Below, piece by piece: positions 15,197 to 25,258 of a stretch of 64,000 nt of DNA. Numbering within the stretch: position 1 is the first letter of the stretch; each line of letters starts with the position of its first letter. The DNA comes from Chrysogorgia sp. JL179-B06 (Eukaryota > Cnidaria > Anthozoa > Scleralcyonacea > Chrysogorgiidae), in contig JAYKKM010000221.1 of the NCBI GenBank assembly GCA_035772405.1, positions 1,601,001-1,665,000 of the forward strand, in the 5' to 3' direction. Both the position numbers and the translations under genes were made by a program. The notes beneath the pieces are model-generated. The model did no database searches and was not told the origin of the DNA. It was given only the letters and a program-made list of their open reading frames with translations.

Positions 15197-17999
15197 GTAA
15201 GTCTTAAAATTGCCATATTTTACATTCCAATATATTTAACCTTAGTAATTTTGATGTGTATGTTTAATCTTCTCCTATTTAGGCTAGTTAAGACTCAATT
15301 ATTACAATTTTGTCTAATGCCTACGATTTAAAGATCTTTTATCATTGAATCTTTGATAGTTCTATCGAGAACATTATTCAACAAGTTATAGGAAGCTTAG
15401 GATTAATAAATAAATAGACGGACAGTTTCTGAATGCCTGAACTGGCAAATATTATGGACATTCACATTTATTTCAGCTTATTGGATAGAAATTCAATGGA
15501 CAGGGAAATGTATTATATCATATTATCATTCTTATGATTTGGCGGCCCTTTTTCCCCAGAGAGTAAGATCACTTTTAGGTTTTAAGAGTTTGTAGAACTG
15601 CACAACATATACAATTCTCTGGTTATGCTGCCCTTGAAGCAAAATAATGTTTCCTAATTAGCTTTACACTTGTATATAAAAAATCTATCAATGTTATATG
15701 TTTGATTTAGAAATATATTATTTAATCACATTTCTACGGTCCGTACTATGATATACATGGGCTGCACACTCTTTGGGAACCTGCAGGGCTGTGAGCAGAA
15801 CATTTTCATGTTCTGGAACTCTGTCCTAAACACGATGTGTGGGTGCGAAGATGCTGTGTAGGAACAGAACTGCACAGATTAGAAATATGATTACTGATAT
15901 TTTTCCAAACATATAGAATACATATGAATCTGGAAAAGCACTAAAAGAATAGAAAGAAAAGACAACAACTAAAGAAGGAGAAGAAACTTTTATTTAATAG
16001 AAGAGAGATGAAAAAGGCAATTAATAGCCTGAAGTCATATGTAGTTTATTTGAGATCTGAAAATGATAAGCTAAGGAAGAGGACCAGAGAAAAAATGCAG
16101 TGCAGAACTACAATTCTTAAAATGTGAAAAGTTAAGAAATGTAAAAGCTATAAGAAGAGATCAGCTAAATTTAGTTTTGAATGATAAAGAAAAGAGAATC
16201 ATTCTAGGAAAGGGTTGTTTTGGAGCTTGTAAGCTTACGAGGTTACATGTTTCTGGTGAATCTGTACTTGTTGTAGCCTGTGTGCAGACCCCACCTGATA
16301 ATAATATTATTATTACCGGTCGCAGAAGGTGATATAGTGTAATTCTGTTGATGTCTATTTTGACTCGAGTTTCCAACAGATGTTCTCCCTTTGTGTTTGC
16401 CTTGATATTAATCCCAAATTACTTATTATGGAATTTTGTGGTCTGACTGATTCAAAATGCTGAACAGTATTTTCATTGTTGAAAGGTATTGCTCCTATTT
16501 CTCTTGTGCAAAATAATTAGTTGGATAGCCTGGGCAAGTGTTGTGATGGATGTTTTTATTTACACACAATGGGTATTGTCCATTGTGACATTAAGTCAGA
16601 TAATATTATGGTTATCCACGGTTCTGCTATGCAATTAGAACCTAAAATAGTATATTTGAATTTTAAATAAGGCAAATTATATAAGAAATTGTGTAGTAAA
16701 GAAAATTCCAAGTAATAAAAGAAACTTTACAAATGTAACTATCAACACATTGTCATTAACCCTGTGCATTATATGACGGGTTGTATCATCCATGTGCTGC
16801 AACAGATGTTTATAGCTTTGGCATACTGCTGAATTAGGTTTCAAAATTACCAGCACTGGAACACCTCAAGAAAGTGTCCTGTTTGTGTATTAATTCAGTG
16901 TTTGGATCAACGCCCAAAAAATAAGTTGAGGTATTTAGTGACATTAATGCTAGTTTCACACATCTACGGTATGTATCATGATTTGCAAGTTGCAAACAGA
17001 CAAATTATTTGCTGATGCCAAAGGCAGGCTTGCAGTACTGGTTTGTGTGTTTGATTAGTGTTGGAATACATGTATATTTACCACTGCACTGTACACTGTA
17101 GATTGTAAAATTGAACATACAGTATATCACAACCATGCTCTTTATAATTATTCAAGGCTAAGACTAACTGGATAGAAAAATTCAAACTGCCCATCATGGT
17201 ATGTATCTGTCCTGTATAGTTTTGTTAATTAAAAAATGTGTGTTTTGTTTCTTTGAAATAAATATATATATATTATATATATATAATGTGGGTTGTAAAC
17301 TTGTAAACTGCAGGAATGCACTACTGACATTTCGACATACATATACACATATACACTCTACATACATACAATGCATACAATACACACATACATGCATTAA
17401 AACCTCGGCAGTACACAACTACACAAATTATAATTTTGCTATATATCAGAATTGTCTTACACAACATGTGAGTGTAGTTTCTCTGCATGTACACTGAGAC
17501 TACACGCACAAAGCCAGGTGTTACAAAACTCTTAAGCGTCACTGTATAACTAACAGTCTAACATAATTGTGCTATTTGTTGTATTGTATTGCAAATACTG
17601 CAATATGGCTAGCTCTGCTACTAGTGACATCAGTGTTATTCTGGGCATTTGTTTGCATGGCGAGAAATGAAGGCCACACACGCGCGTTGGGAATGTACTG
17701 TATATAACACAATTCTCACTGGTAGTAATTAATAATAGTAATTACATAGGGAGAATAAAGAAATGTCTTAATATGTCTCTAGATGTTTGAGAAAACCTAT
17801 CATTTCAATCTGATACAAGCAAAGTGAAGTATCAGTCACTGAAATGTCATTGGCAAACCTGTTTTTACGTTCTGAACGATGCGTTTATCGCGAACGAATG
17901 TTGACCAAATGCTCAACAAGAACAAATATGGAGAAATCATAATTACCACTGACCTTGCTTCCCATGCCATTCAAATACATCCATTTCAGTCAGTTTACA
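15197..17999. other. Host-like noncoding DNA
   Basis: AT-rich sequence without convincing genes. It includes a block at about 15725-16060 that recurs near 45345-45660, short TA microsatellites near 17260-17290 and a CATACA-rich low-complexity stretch near 17335-17400. Other open frames in the stretch are short and show no coding character. Confidence 0.5.
15725..16060. repeat. Dispersed repeat, copy 1
   Basis: About 330 bp highly similar in direct orientation to 45345..45660, both beginning with the string TTAATCACATTTCTACGG and both ending in an A/G-rich stretch that encodes a lysine-rich helical peptide in one frame. The same two loci are each followed 2-3 kb downstream by a second shared block (19135 and 47784), so a multi-exon unit has been duplicated. 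It may be a gene fragment or a transposon interior; no family is recognised. Confidence 0.6.
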
Positions 18000-18002
18000 A
18001 GC

Positions 18003-18525
18003 TGGTTTCAATCTGATTCGAGTTGCCCAAGAGACAGTTCCTTCGGTTGTATATATGATTTTTGCGTGTATTTGTGATCTCTGCGTTTTCTCAGTGTCGA
18101 ATCTTGTATTATTAGTCCTTTCTCCGGAATCTGCGCATAATTTTGAGTGCAATTCATTGCATACTAGATGGTATATTTCCATTTCTTGTCTTGCATGTGT
18201 CGTGGTTCGATATATTGTCCACCATTTGTTTAGCTACCAGTCTCTTAAACTGTAAATAAACACTCGGCTTTGAACAACCTGTTTTTAAATCTGATTAGAG
18301 TTGCCCAAGAGACAGTTCCTTCGGTTGTATATATGATGTTGTGTGTTTGTGATCTCTGCGTTTTCTCAGTGTCGAATCTTGTATTATTAGTCCTTTCTCC
18401 GGAATCTGTACATAATTTCGAGTGCAATTCATTGCATACTAGACGGTATATTTCCATTTCTTTAGCTACCCGCCATTTGTTTAGCTACCAGTCTCTTAAA
18501 CTGTAAATAAACACTCGGCTTTGAA
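18003..18525. repeat. Tandem pair of about 250-bp repeats
   Basis: Two direct copies (about 18003-18265 and 18289-18525) share GTTGCCCAAGAGACAGTTCC, a central TCTCCGGAATCTG block and the end CTGTAAATAAACACTCGGC. The AATAAA near each 3' end resembles a polyadenylation signal, so solo LTR-like or SINE-like origin is possible. No coding content is seen. Confidence 0.6.
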
Positions 18526-19134
18526 AACTACGCGACAAATGGCAGTATTTTTAAATATATGAATATGGATGAGGTGAAGACAAGGCCTCTATTTTAATAA
18601 ATAACTTAACACTTAACAAACAGTGTTATATATTACAGGTTCGATTCCTGTCTGGGACATAATTTTTTTGAGGATACGAGCTTGACGATCGTCCATGTAT
18701 CGTCTGTCTACTCCAAGTTCTCCCACATTCATAACAGCAGTATTATATATAAAACAGTGTTATGCAGTATATTTAAACAAGCAATGGAAACCAATTTATT
18801 TCTCATTTCCATAAAAAATAAATTATTGATTGGATGGGGAGTGCAGAGTCAGAAATCCAATGAATTAAACTATGTTAAATTACTGGACAATTCTATTCCT
18901 GAAAATAACCGTGAAAATGTATTGTTGGTAGTCTGGGTAATAGTATAGTGCCCAATTAAACGCCTTCCTCCGCCCCGCCCCCCCCTAAATGTCTTTCATT
19001 TCTCGTCATGAAGAAAGTTGGAATTTTTTCTTCATAGAGAATTATTCAAGATTTTATTAAGTTTGTACTAGAACTGTAGGTCGAAAAATATTGAAAGGCA
19101 ACAGATTAATTTTTATCTGATTTGTTATTTTTAG
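18526..19134. other. Noncoding stretch with a tRNA-like B-box
   Basis: Contains ACAGGTTCGATTCCTGTC near 18635-18655, which is an RNA polymerase III B-box with T-arm pairing, probably the 3' half of a degenerate tRNA or SINE. No A-box of the right spacing is convincing. The rest is AT-rich without genes. Confidence 0.35.
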
Positions 19135-19425
19135 GAGCATGAAAAAGTGAAACTTGTTGTGTCAAACTTGGAACAACCTCATATTGTGGTCCTTGGAACT
19201 GCATTGGAGTATAATAACAAACAAGTGCTGTTTTTCCTTGTTGACAAGTTTCTATGTTTTAATATAGATTATGGTAACGCCAAGGGTGTGTTATCCTTTT
19301 TGGAAACTGTAGTTCTTGGCAACACTAAGCAAAAGGGTTGCAATTTTTCAATGCATTTTCATAAGTATTTCATGAGAACCATGTTTATATTTTGGCTATT
19401 ATTTTTAGGTTATTGTTATCAATGA
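19135..19425 (+). pseudogene. Repeated exon fragment, copy 1 (EQPHIVVLG family)
   Basis: Open segment after an acceptor-like TTATTTTTAG. The protein resembles the segment at 47784..48086: both carry a QPHIVxLG motif, FNI(D/E)Y, and FLET(V/I)V(L/F)GNTKQ. Copy 1 lacks about a dozen residues in the middle relative to copy 2. Both end soon after, so neither is a complete gene. It belongs to a duplicated host or transposon gene family I cannot name. Confidence 0.45.
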
Positions 19426-19675
19426 ATTGAAAAACTTTATTTGTTCAGACAGTCGAACTTTTACGCAAGTTATTCACACAATAGGTTACAGCAAGTACAG
19501 TAATCAATGTGATATTAGACAATGCCTTCAGGTTATTAATATTGCTAGTTATGGTTCCGTATATTATTTATTTTGTTAACTTCGCAAATGAAAATTATTA
19601 CAATTATTATTCATTCTAAATATTGTACAGTTGCTGTATTTTAATCTTTTGTTCGAATATAATGACTAAAATATA

Positions 19676-21000
19676 AGCCAAAATAGCTCCGCTCCGCAAG
19701 CTAAATCGACACTTTTTGGGGGCCATAATGCCACCGAATATGAGCCAAATTGACTCATTGGTTTTCCAAAATGGCCCCGCGATTTTCTGAAATGGCCCTG
19801 GTCAAAAGTTGAAACAGCCCCTGCTTCTTCCAGAACAGCCCTTCATTGGGGGCTGAAACTGCTCTCTATTGTTGGAGCCAAAATAGCTCCGCTCCGCAAG
19901 CTGAATCGACACTTTTTTGGGGCCATAATGCCACCGAATAGGAGCCAAATTGACTTCTAGATTTTCCAAAATGGCCCCACGATTTTCTGAAATGGCCCTG
20001 GTCAAAAGTTGAAACAGCCCCTGCTTCTTCCAGAACAGCCCTTCATTGGGGCTGAAACTGCTCTCTATTGTTGGAGCCAAAATAGCTCCGCTCCGCAAGC
20101 TGAATCGACACTTTTTTGGAGCCATAATGCCACCGAATAGGAGCCAAATTGACTTCTAGATTTTCCAAAATGGCCCCACGATTTTCTGAAATGGCCCTGG
20201 TCAAAAGTTGAAACAGCCCCTGCTTCTTCCAAAACAGCCCTTCATTGGGGGCTGAAACTGCTCTCTATTGTTGGAGCCAAAATAGCTCCGCTCCGCAAGC
20301 TGAATCGACACTTTTTTGGGGCCATAATGCCACCGAATAGGAGCCAAATTGACTTCTAGATTTTCCAAAATGCCCCCACGATTTTCTGAAATGGCCCTGG
20401 TCAAAAGTTGAAACAGCCCCTGCTTCTTCCAGAACAGCCCTTCATTGGGGGCTGAAACTGCTCTCTATTGTTGGAGCCAGAATAGCTCCGCTCCGCAAGC
20501 TGAATCGACACTTTTTTGGGGCCATAATGCCACCGAATAGGAGCCAAATTGACTTCTAGATTTTCCAAAATGGCCCCACGATTTTCTGAAATGGCCCTGG
20601 TCAAAAGTTGAAACAGCCCCTGCTTCTTCCAGAACAGCCCTTCATTGGGGGCTGAAACTGCTCTCTATTGTTGGAGCCAGAATAGCTCCGCTCCGCAAGC
20701 TGAATCGACACTTTTTGGGGGCCATAATGCCACCGAATAGGAGCCAAATCGACCCCTTGATTTTCCAAAATGGCCCCGCGATTTTCTGAAATGGCCCTGG
20801 TCAAAAGTTGAAACAGCCCCTGCTTCTTCCAAAACAGCCCCTACTTAAAGCTGAAACGGCCCATACCCTGGAGGGGCCAAATCACCCCTAAGGGGCCATC
20901 TTATTATAGGTGCCATTTTGACCCCAAAAAAAGATCTATTCTGGGGTCACCGTTTCGGCCCCCTTTTTTGGGTCGTTTCAGCCCTTTTTCATTTACAGTG
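19676..21000. repeat. About 200-bp minisatellite ending in CACTG terminus (CACTA-like subterminal array)
   Basis: Five to six tandem units of about 200 bp, each with GCTCCGCTCCGCAAGCTGAA near its start, then a unique end. Inside each unit short quasi-palindromic modules such as GGCCCC-AAA-GGCCC recur every 20-25 bp. The right end, read on the minus strand, begins CACTGTAAATGAAAAAGGGC. A related array at about 50500-51168 has the same terminus. CACTA/EnSpm-type DNA transposons have CACT(A/G) ends with subterminal repeats, so a decayed or non-autonomous CACTA-like end is the best fit. Repeated minus-strand open frames here are a by-product of the repeats. Confidence 0.6.
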
Positions 21001-21374
21001 TATCTGCTGACATTTCTACCCTTTATCAAATTGCATGAGTGCAACACATTGACAACTTTCAAGAAGTCCTCTTTTATCAACTCAAGGTGCTCACCCTTCA
21101 CAACGTTCCGTAGTCTCCTCCCCATCCACCAAGACCGTTTGTGAACGCTTTTTAGTCGCGTGAGTCTCATGTCACCATAACTCTGAATGTAACCCCACTC
21201 GATGTCACCACACTTTGGACACGCGTACCCACCGCAGTCAGTCGTGTTTTTCACAACGTCACAATCCGAGCAGTAGTAAATTCTGAAGGTGTCTCCACAC
21301 TCAGTTTGCGTCTCACTCGCGATCTCGTCAATTGTCAAGCCATAACTCATCTGCCTCATAAGTTTGTCCATCAC
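20904..21374 (-). pseudogene. Truncated zinc-ribbon gene of copy B, chimeric 3' end
   Basis: The first 124 residues match the zinc-ribbon protein at 10158..10781, including the Cys pairs and the basic helices. At 21000/21001 the Polinton sequence stops abruptly and the frame continues for 32 residues into the CACTG-ended repeat array. The C-terminal 80 residues of the original protein and the whole polymerase gene are missing, so this is a broken gene with a fortuitous read-through tail. Confidence 0.85.
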
Positions 21375-21397
21375 TTATACTACTCCAACATTTTTTT

Positions 21398-21817
21398 TCA
21401 CCGAACTAGTACCCACACCGCTATTCCACTACCCAAACCTAGCGCGCTAACAAACAATAATTGGTATTCCTTCATTTCCGCACTCGGTTGGTAGTAATCC
21501 GCAATCTTCGGACTCTCAGTGAACACTCGTCCGCTGTACCGTATGGTCATTACGCTTCTAAGTTCTTCCAACGCGTGGTTTGTGTCATTGATGTCAGCAT
21601 TAGCGTCAGAGAGCCGTTGTCGCAAACGCTGGATCTTATCTTTCTTGGCGACCTCATTCTCATACCACACTTCTTTCGCACTGGCTAACTGTTCCAACGC
21701 ATGGTTGTGTCTTTTCATCTCAGCTTCATAGCCTGTGTGATTAAACTTTGAAAACATAAAGCCAGCGCCTGCAAAAGCCACTGCATTAAATATCCCTCCA
21801 GCCACAACGCTCACCAT
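21398..21817 (-). CDS. Two-span coiled-coil membrane protein, copy B
   Basis: 139-residue homolog of 9712..10152, identical in layout: N-terminal span, coiled coil, C-terminal span. The final seven residues differ because the frame stops just after VWVLVR. A few substitutions fall in the loop before YYQPSAEMK. The gene seems intact apart from the shorter tail, but its element is no longer autonomous. Confidence 0.75.
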   Translation of the reverse strand: MVSVVAGGIFNAVAFAGAGFMFSKFNHTGYEAEMKRHNHALEQLASAKEVWYENEVAKKDKIQRLRQRLSDANADINDTNHALEELRSVMTIRYSGRVFTESPKIADYYQPSAEMKEYQLLFVSALGLGSGIAVWVLVR

Positions 21818-21821
21818 TAAC

Positions 21822-22058
21822 TTACGTTGATTTGAATGGATCTGTCGGTATCCACTTTTTCGATTGCGCCCATTTTACTAACAGCGTTCCTGCACCAACA
21901 GCCGCAGCAAGTTTCACTATGCCTTTCACAGTCTCTGGTGTTCCCAATGGTTCTCCCAAAGCCTTTTTAGAAACCATACTCACTACCACAGCACCAGTCG
22001 TAACAAGTAGCGCATCGTACAATTCGTTCATAAGTTCTTTTCGATCGATCGCAGCCAT
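21822..22058 (-). CDS. Small two-span membrane protein, copy B
   Basis: 78-residue homolog of 9465..9707, starting at the ATG at 22058 (MAAIDRKE), since the upstream in-frame codon is not ATG. A TA insertion just before the start relative to copy A moves the first ATG out of frame, which supports the internal ATG as the natural start in both copies. Only a handful of conservative changes are seen. Confidence 0.72.
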   Translation of the reverse strand: MAAIDRKELMNELYDALLVTTGAVVVSMVSKKALGEPLGTPETVKGIVKLAAAVGAGTLLVKWAQSKKWIPTDPFKST

Positions 22059-22081
22059 ATATACATTGTCGTGTGTTTTGT

Positions 22082-22449
22082 TCAAGAATCAAATGTGTCT
22101 AACGCTGGACGACGAGTTTTATGACTCTCTGACACACTAGCTGGTGCAGCACTCACAGGTTCTTTTTCACTGCTAATTGTGTACCATAGCGAAGCACCAG
22201 CAATGATTACACCAAGTGTTCCGACAATGTAACCATCACCCTGTAACCATCAACATCACAATGTAACCATCACCCCTCACCACCCTGTTCTTCGTTAACT
22301 ATCATTTCACGCATTTTCTTTTCTTTCGCAGCTTTCGATATCTCAGCCAACTTTTTACCAGCAGCGACGCGTTTTGGGTCCTTTACCTTAACACTTTTCA
22401 CATCAGCTGTGATCTTAGCGTCGACAGCCGTCTGTGAGTCTTCAACCAT
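22082..22449 (-). pseudogene. Disrupted KDPKR small membrane protein, copy B
   Basis: Homolog of 9102..9449. The first half is conserved, but the membrane-span region contains an extra direct duplication of a GGTTACA-containing 20-25 bp segment (around 22225-22265), which introduces a stop and shifts the frame. The 3' half is recognisable but also diverged. No continuous frame remains. Confidence 0.75.
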
Positions 22450-22475
22450 CTAATACACTATCACGTGTTATCTTA

Positions 22476-22530
22476 CTCACAGTTGACCTCACAGGTGTCT
22501 CACAGTTGACCTCACAGGTATCTCACAGTT
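22476..22530. promoter_or_regulatory. 23-bp repeat array, copy B
   Basis: Same array as 9021..9075 in reverse orientation, two full and one partial repeat, in the divergent gap between the small membrane gene and the zinc-protein/TK unit. Its retention beside a decayed gene suggests it serves mainly the TK side or that decay is recent. Confidence 0.5.
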
Positions 22531-22579
22531 CCAGACCAAACGCACTAAAAATTAGGATTTTTTCTGGGAGTATAACATA

Positions 22580-23317
22580 ATGACTCAAGACCGAGAGGTT
22601 AGCGAAGAAATTATTGACCGCTTGCTGAGAACGGCCTTTGTCAGTGTGTCTACCCCACGAGTCGACAATGGACCCAACGTCTTAAACGAGTACTTTTCAA
22701 TATACAATCTGCTCGACCTCAGACGTGAAGAGGTGTTAATAAAACAGCCTATCCCCCAGGTCGACTGTGCTAGGCATCTTCACGACACTTGGATCGATCT
22801 TCGAGAAGATAGAGCCAAGGAGATTGCTGATAGATTAGCTAGCATAATCCCTGTGTGGTGTTACTCATCATTCAAGTACCTTATGTTAGCAAGTGATGTC
22901 TACTTGAGCGACCCTAGTGGGTCCAACGGTACGTTACTCGGTAACTTCCTCCAAGTGTTCTTAGTGACCCTTATGTGGAAACCATGCCCAACCAAAGCCA
23001 AAGCGTGGCTAGATCTCGCCGCGAACCGCGACGTTCACGTTTGCAAGGTTGGGTGTAAGGAAATACTAGGTGTGGACGATATCAGGGACCACGTACTCTC
23101 GCCCGCCCACAGACACTTTGCGAGAGACGAAAACGTGTACACCTGTCACCCATGCGGTGTGGTCACCAACGACCCACTGCATCGCTTGAGACACGAGAGC
23201 TCGAGGTCTCATCTTAAAAACTTAGAGCTTCAGCGGATATTTAACAACGAACAACAGTTGCCGCAACAGGAGAGAGCATTTCTCTGGAGGTATAGTAATC
23301 ATGAAGAAATTCGGTAA
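22580..23317 (+). CDS. Two-zinc-motif protein, copy B
   Basis: 245-residue homolog of 8284..8970. Both Cys/His clusters are preserved (CKVGC, HVLSPAHRHF, CHPCG, RHESSRSH). The N-terminal 60 residues have diverged most. The C-terminus is 17 residues longer and overlaps the TK start by 17 bp, because the stop used in A is altered here. Confidence 0.7.
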   Translation: MTQDREVSEEIIDRLLRTAFVSVSTPRVDNGPNVLNEYFSIYNLLDLRREEVLIKQPIPQVDCARHLHDTWIDLREDRAKEIADRLASIIPVWCYSSFKYLMLASDVYLSDPSGSNGTLLGNFLQVFLVTLMWKPCPTKAKAWLDLAANRDVHVCKVGCKEILGVDDIRDHVLSPAHRHFARDENVYTCHPCGVVTNDPLHRLRHESSRSHLKNLELQRIFNNEQQLPQQERAFLWRYSNHEEIR

Positions 23318-23873
23318 ACTAGAAATCGTGATTGGTCCCATGTTTGCAGGAAAAACAACAGAGACTCTTCGTAGGTTAATCACGTTAAGTAAATCAGGGC
23401 TCAAAGTCCTCTACATGAACAACACAGGCGACACTAGGCGAACTGACCACGCGTTCTCCACGCATCGTCAGACCATTGTTGTCGGATCAGACAGTTTACC
23501 TGCGAAACTAATCACCAACCTCCCAAGCTCTTCCAAACTAACTGGCTACGACGTCATCGGCATTGATGAGGGCCATTGGTACTCTGATCTACTCCCAGTT
23601 ATTCGCGAGTACATCAAAGCTGGCATCCACGTCATTATTTGTGGTCTCATAGCGACAGAGCGCTTAAAAAGAATTGGTGAGCTCGACACGTTGTTCCCAA
23701 TGGCAGACGACATCACATTTCTAAAAGCGTACTGTGCTGTTTGTCGCGACACTCGCGGAACGACTGTCGAAGCACCATTCAATTGGAGATACAACCCAGG
23801 ACCATCGTTTGTTGGTGGTGCTGAGCAATACAGAGCAGTGTGCAGACGTCATCATCCTTCCACGCAAAATTAA
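23301..23873 (+). CDS. TK: Thymidine kinase, copy B
   Basis: 190-residue TK1-type enzyme closely similar to that of copy A, with one extra residue in the YSDLLPVIREY segment. P-loop GPMFAGKTT, the DEGHWY motif and the zinc Cys/His residues are all intact, so enzymatic activity could have been retained even though the element has lost its polymerase. Overlaps the upstream zinc protein, as expected for a two-gene unit. Confidence 0.9.
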   Translation: MKKFGKLEIVIGPMFAGKTTETLRRLITLSKSGLKVLYMNNTGDTRRTDHAFSTHRQTIVVGSDSLPAKLITNLPSSSKLTGYDVIGIDEGHWYSDLLPVIREYIKAGIHVIICGLIATERLKRIGELDTLFPMADDITFLKAYCAVCRDTRGTTVEAPFNWRYNPGPSFVGGAEQYRAVCRRHHPSTQN

Positions 23874-24110
23874 GGGTGTTCTCGGATACCCCACTTTTTT
23901 AAATTTAGACATTGGTCACATGAAGCGTTCAATATCTCATAGAAACATTTTTTCACACAGTGGTCAGAAGGTTTGTGAAATAAAGAGAGAGAGTTTCGCG
24001 GATATTTTTCACCGAGTTAAAAACGTCTTTAAAAAATGCTAGAGCAGTTGTCGCTTCAAACGTCGTCTCAACAACGAGAACGAGTGCTAATTCGACTTAT
24101 CACTCGCTGT

Positions 24111-24878
24111 CTAAAAAGTCTCTTTACAATAGCGTCTCTCATGGTTACTCAACGCTGATTTATTTTTAAATTTACGAAAACACTGAGAGCACTGAAACCC
24201 AACGTCAAAGAAATATTTTACTACCGTGGTAATAGCGTCGTCGTACGAGTCGCACAACAATGTTAGATAACCAGCGGATTTGTATCTGAGCAGCAGAGAG
24301 TCTTGCTCTTCAGATGTCTTACCTGTGCCACCTGGGTTCTTGAACTCAATCACGAGTCCGCTATGCTGTCGGTTTGCGTTGGCAATAATCAAGTCAGGCG
24401 TTCCACGTTGGTAACCTTTTTTCCACGAATTTATTCTTTTACTCGAAGTATCTTGATTCTCACCACAAGCGGCTATCAAAATAGCTTCTGGATAATATTT
24501 CCTAAGAAAACCAACAACTTTCGTATGAAGGTCGAACTCAGTGATCATTTTAAACTGATTGTGTTTGAGACCGACGTCAGCTAAACTCTTTCTAATGCTT
24601 GGCAAGACTTCTGAGTGCACCCACCTTCCGAGGTGTCTCGCGCGCTCCATTTTACTCGAGAACACCAATGAGTAGACCCCAAGTTCGTTGATAAACGAGG
24701 CCTGCTCTATCTTCATTTTACAATCAGGTTCGACGTGATCGTTAACTGCGTCTTTTGGTCGGGCGTAACCTAGAGCGCTCGCGACTTCTTTTGCTTTGAA
24801 CCATATTTCACCGTTGTGATTAACCGTTGTGATTTGATGACCGTCGAAATCAAATAGTTGAAGTGCTGTGGAAGTCAT
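24111..24878 (-). CDS. BRO-N/nuclease/C2H2 fusion, copy B
   Basis: 255-residue homolog of 6685..7446. The nuclease motif GTPDLIIAN/VIEFKN, the BRO-N core and the C2H2 finger are unchanged. A three-codon difference near LFDFDGHQ lengthens the N-terminus. The ATG at 24878 corresponds to the one chosen in copy A; the in-frame codon at 24896 is GTG. Conservation of all three modules indicates selection before the element decayed. Confidence 0.8.
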   Translation of the reverse strand: MTSTALQLFDFDGHQITTVNHNGEIWFKAKEVASALGYARPKDAVNDHVEPDCKMKIEQASFINELGVYSLVFSSKMERARHLGRWVHSEVLPSIRKSLADVGLKHNQFKMITEFDLHTKVVGFLRKYYPEAILIAACGENQDTSSKRINSWKKGYQRGTPDLIIANANRQHSGLVIEFKNPGGTGKTSEEQDSLLLRYKSAGYLTLLCDSYDDAITTVVKYFFDVGFQCSQCFRKFKNKSALSNHERRYCKETF

Positions 24879-24904
24879 CACTATATAGTCCTCCACAAAA
24901 AACT

Positions 24905-25045
24905 CTACTCGATGTGGGCGTTAGGTTTTTTATAGATCTGGTTTGTTGTGTACCAACGCATCAGGTGTGTTTCATTAGTCTTCGGTTTTCTACGTCGTCT
25001 GAAAAAGTTTCTAATGTTACGAATCAGCTTTCTAAGCCGACCCAT
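24905..25045 (-). CDS. 46-residue basic peptide, copy B
   Basis: Same length as 6522..6662 and same plan: MGRLRKLIRNIRNFF followed by RRRR and a Tyr/Asn/Lys-rich tail. Substitutions cluster in the tail (for example KPNAHIE against KPGTYVE). Maintenance of the open frame in both copies supports a real gene. Confidence 0.6.
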   Translation of the reverse strand: MGRLRKLIRNIRNFFRRRRKPKTNETHLMRWYTTNQIYKKPNAHIE

Positions 25046-25051
25046 TTTAAC

Positions 25052-25258
25052 TTAGGTCACGTCTCCCACCACTCCCACAGTGTCTGACTCTGGTAGCATA
25101 ATAGGTTTGCCGTAAGTCTTTTTAGACCTCATACCAATCTCAGCGTGGAGCTCGAGAGTCACATCACCGCGGCCAAACGATCCGCCAGCTTTGAGCATGT
25201 GGTCAGTCGTTTTATTTATCTTATATATTTCGCGTTCTTTTGAAATACATGCTCCCAT
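25052..25258 (-). CDS. Small MGAC protein, copy B
   Basis: 68-residue homolog of 6304..6513 with MGACIS at the N-terminus, so Gly2, Cys4 and Ser6 of the lipidation motif are kept. One residue near the C-terminus is deleted. Begins directly after the fibre stop codon, as in copy A. Confidence 0.7.
   Translation of the reverse strand: MGACISKEREIYKINKTTDHMLKAGGSFGRGDVTLELHAEIGMRSKKTYGKPIMLPESDTVGVVGDVT

Noticed and set aside
19802..20804. Repeated 67-107 residue minus-strand open frames
   Set aside because: Same frame reappears in every 200-bp minisatellite unit, so it reflects repeat periodicity rather than a protein.
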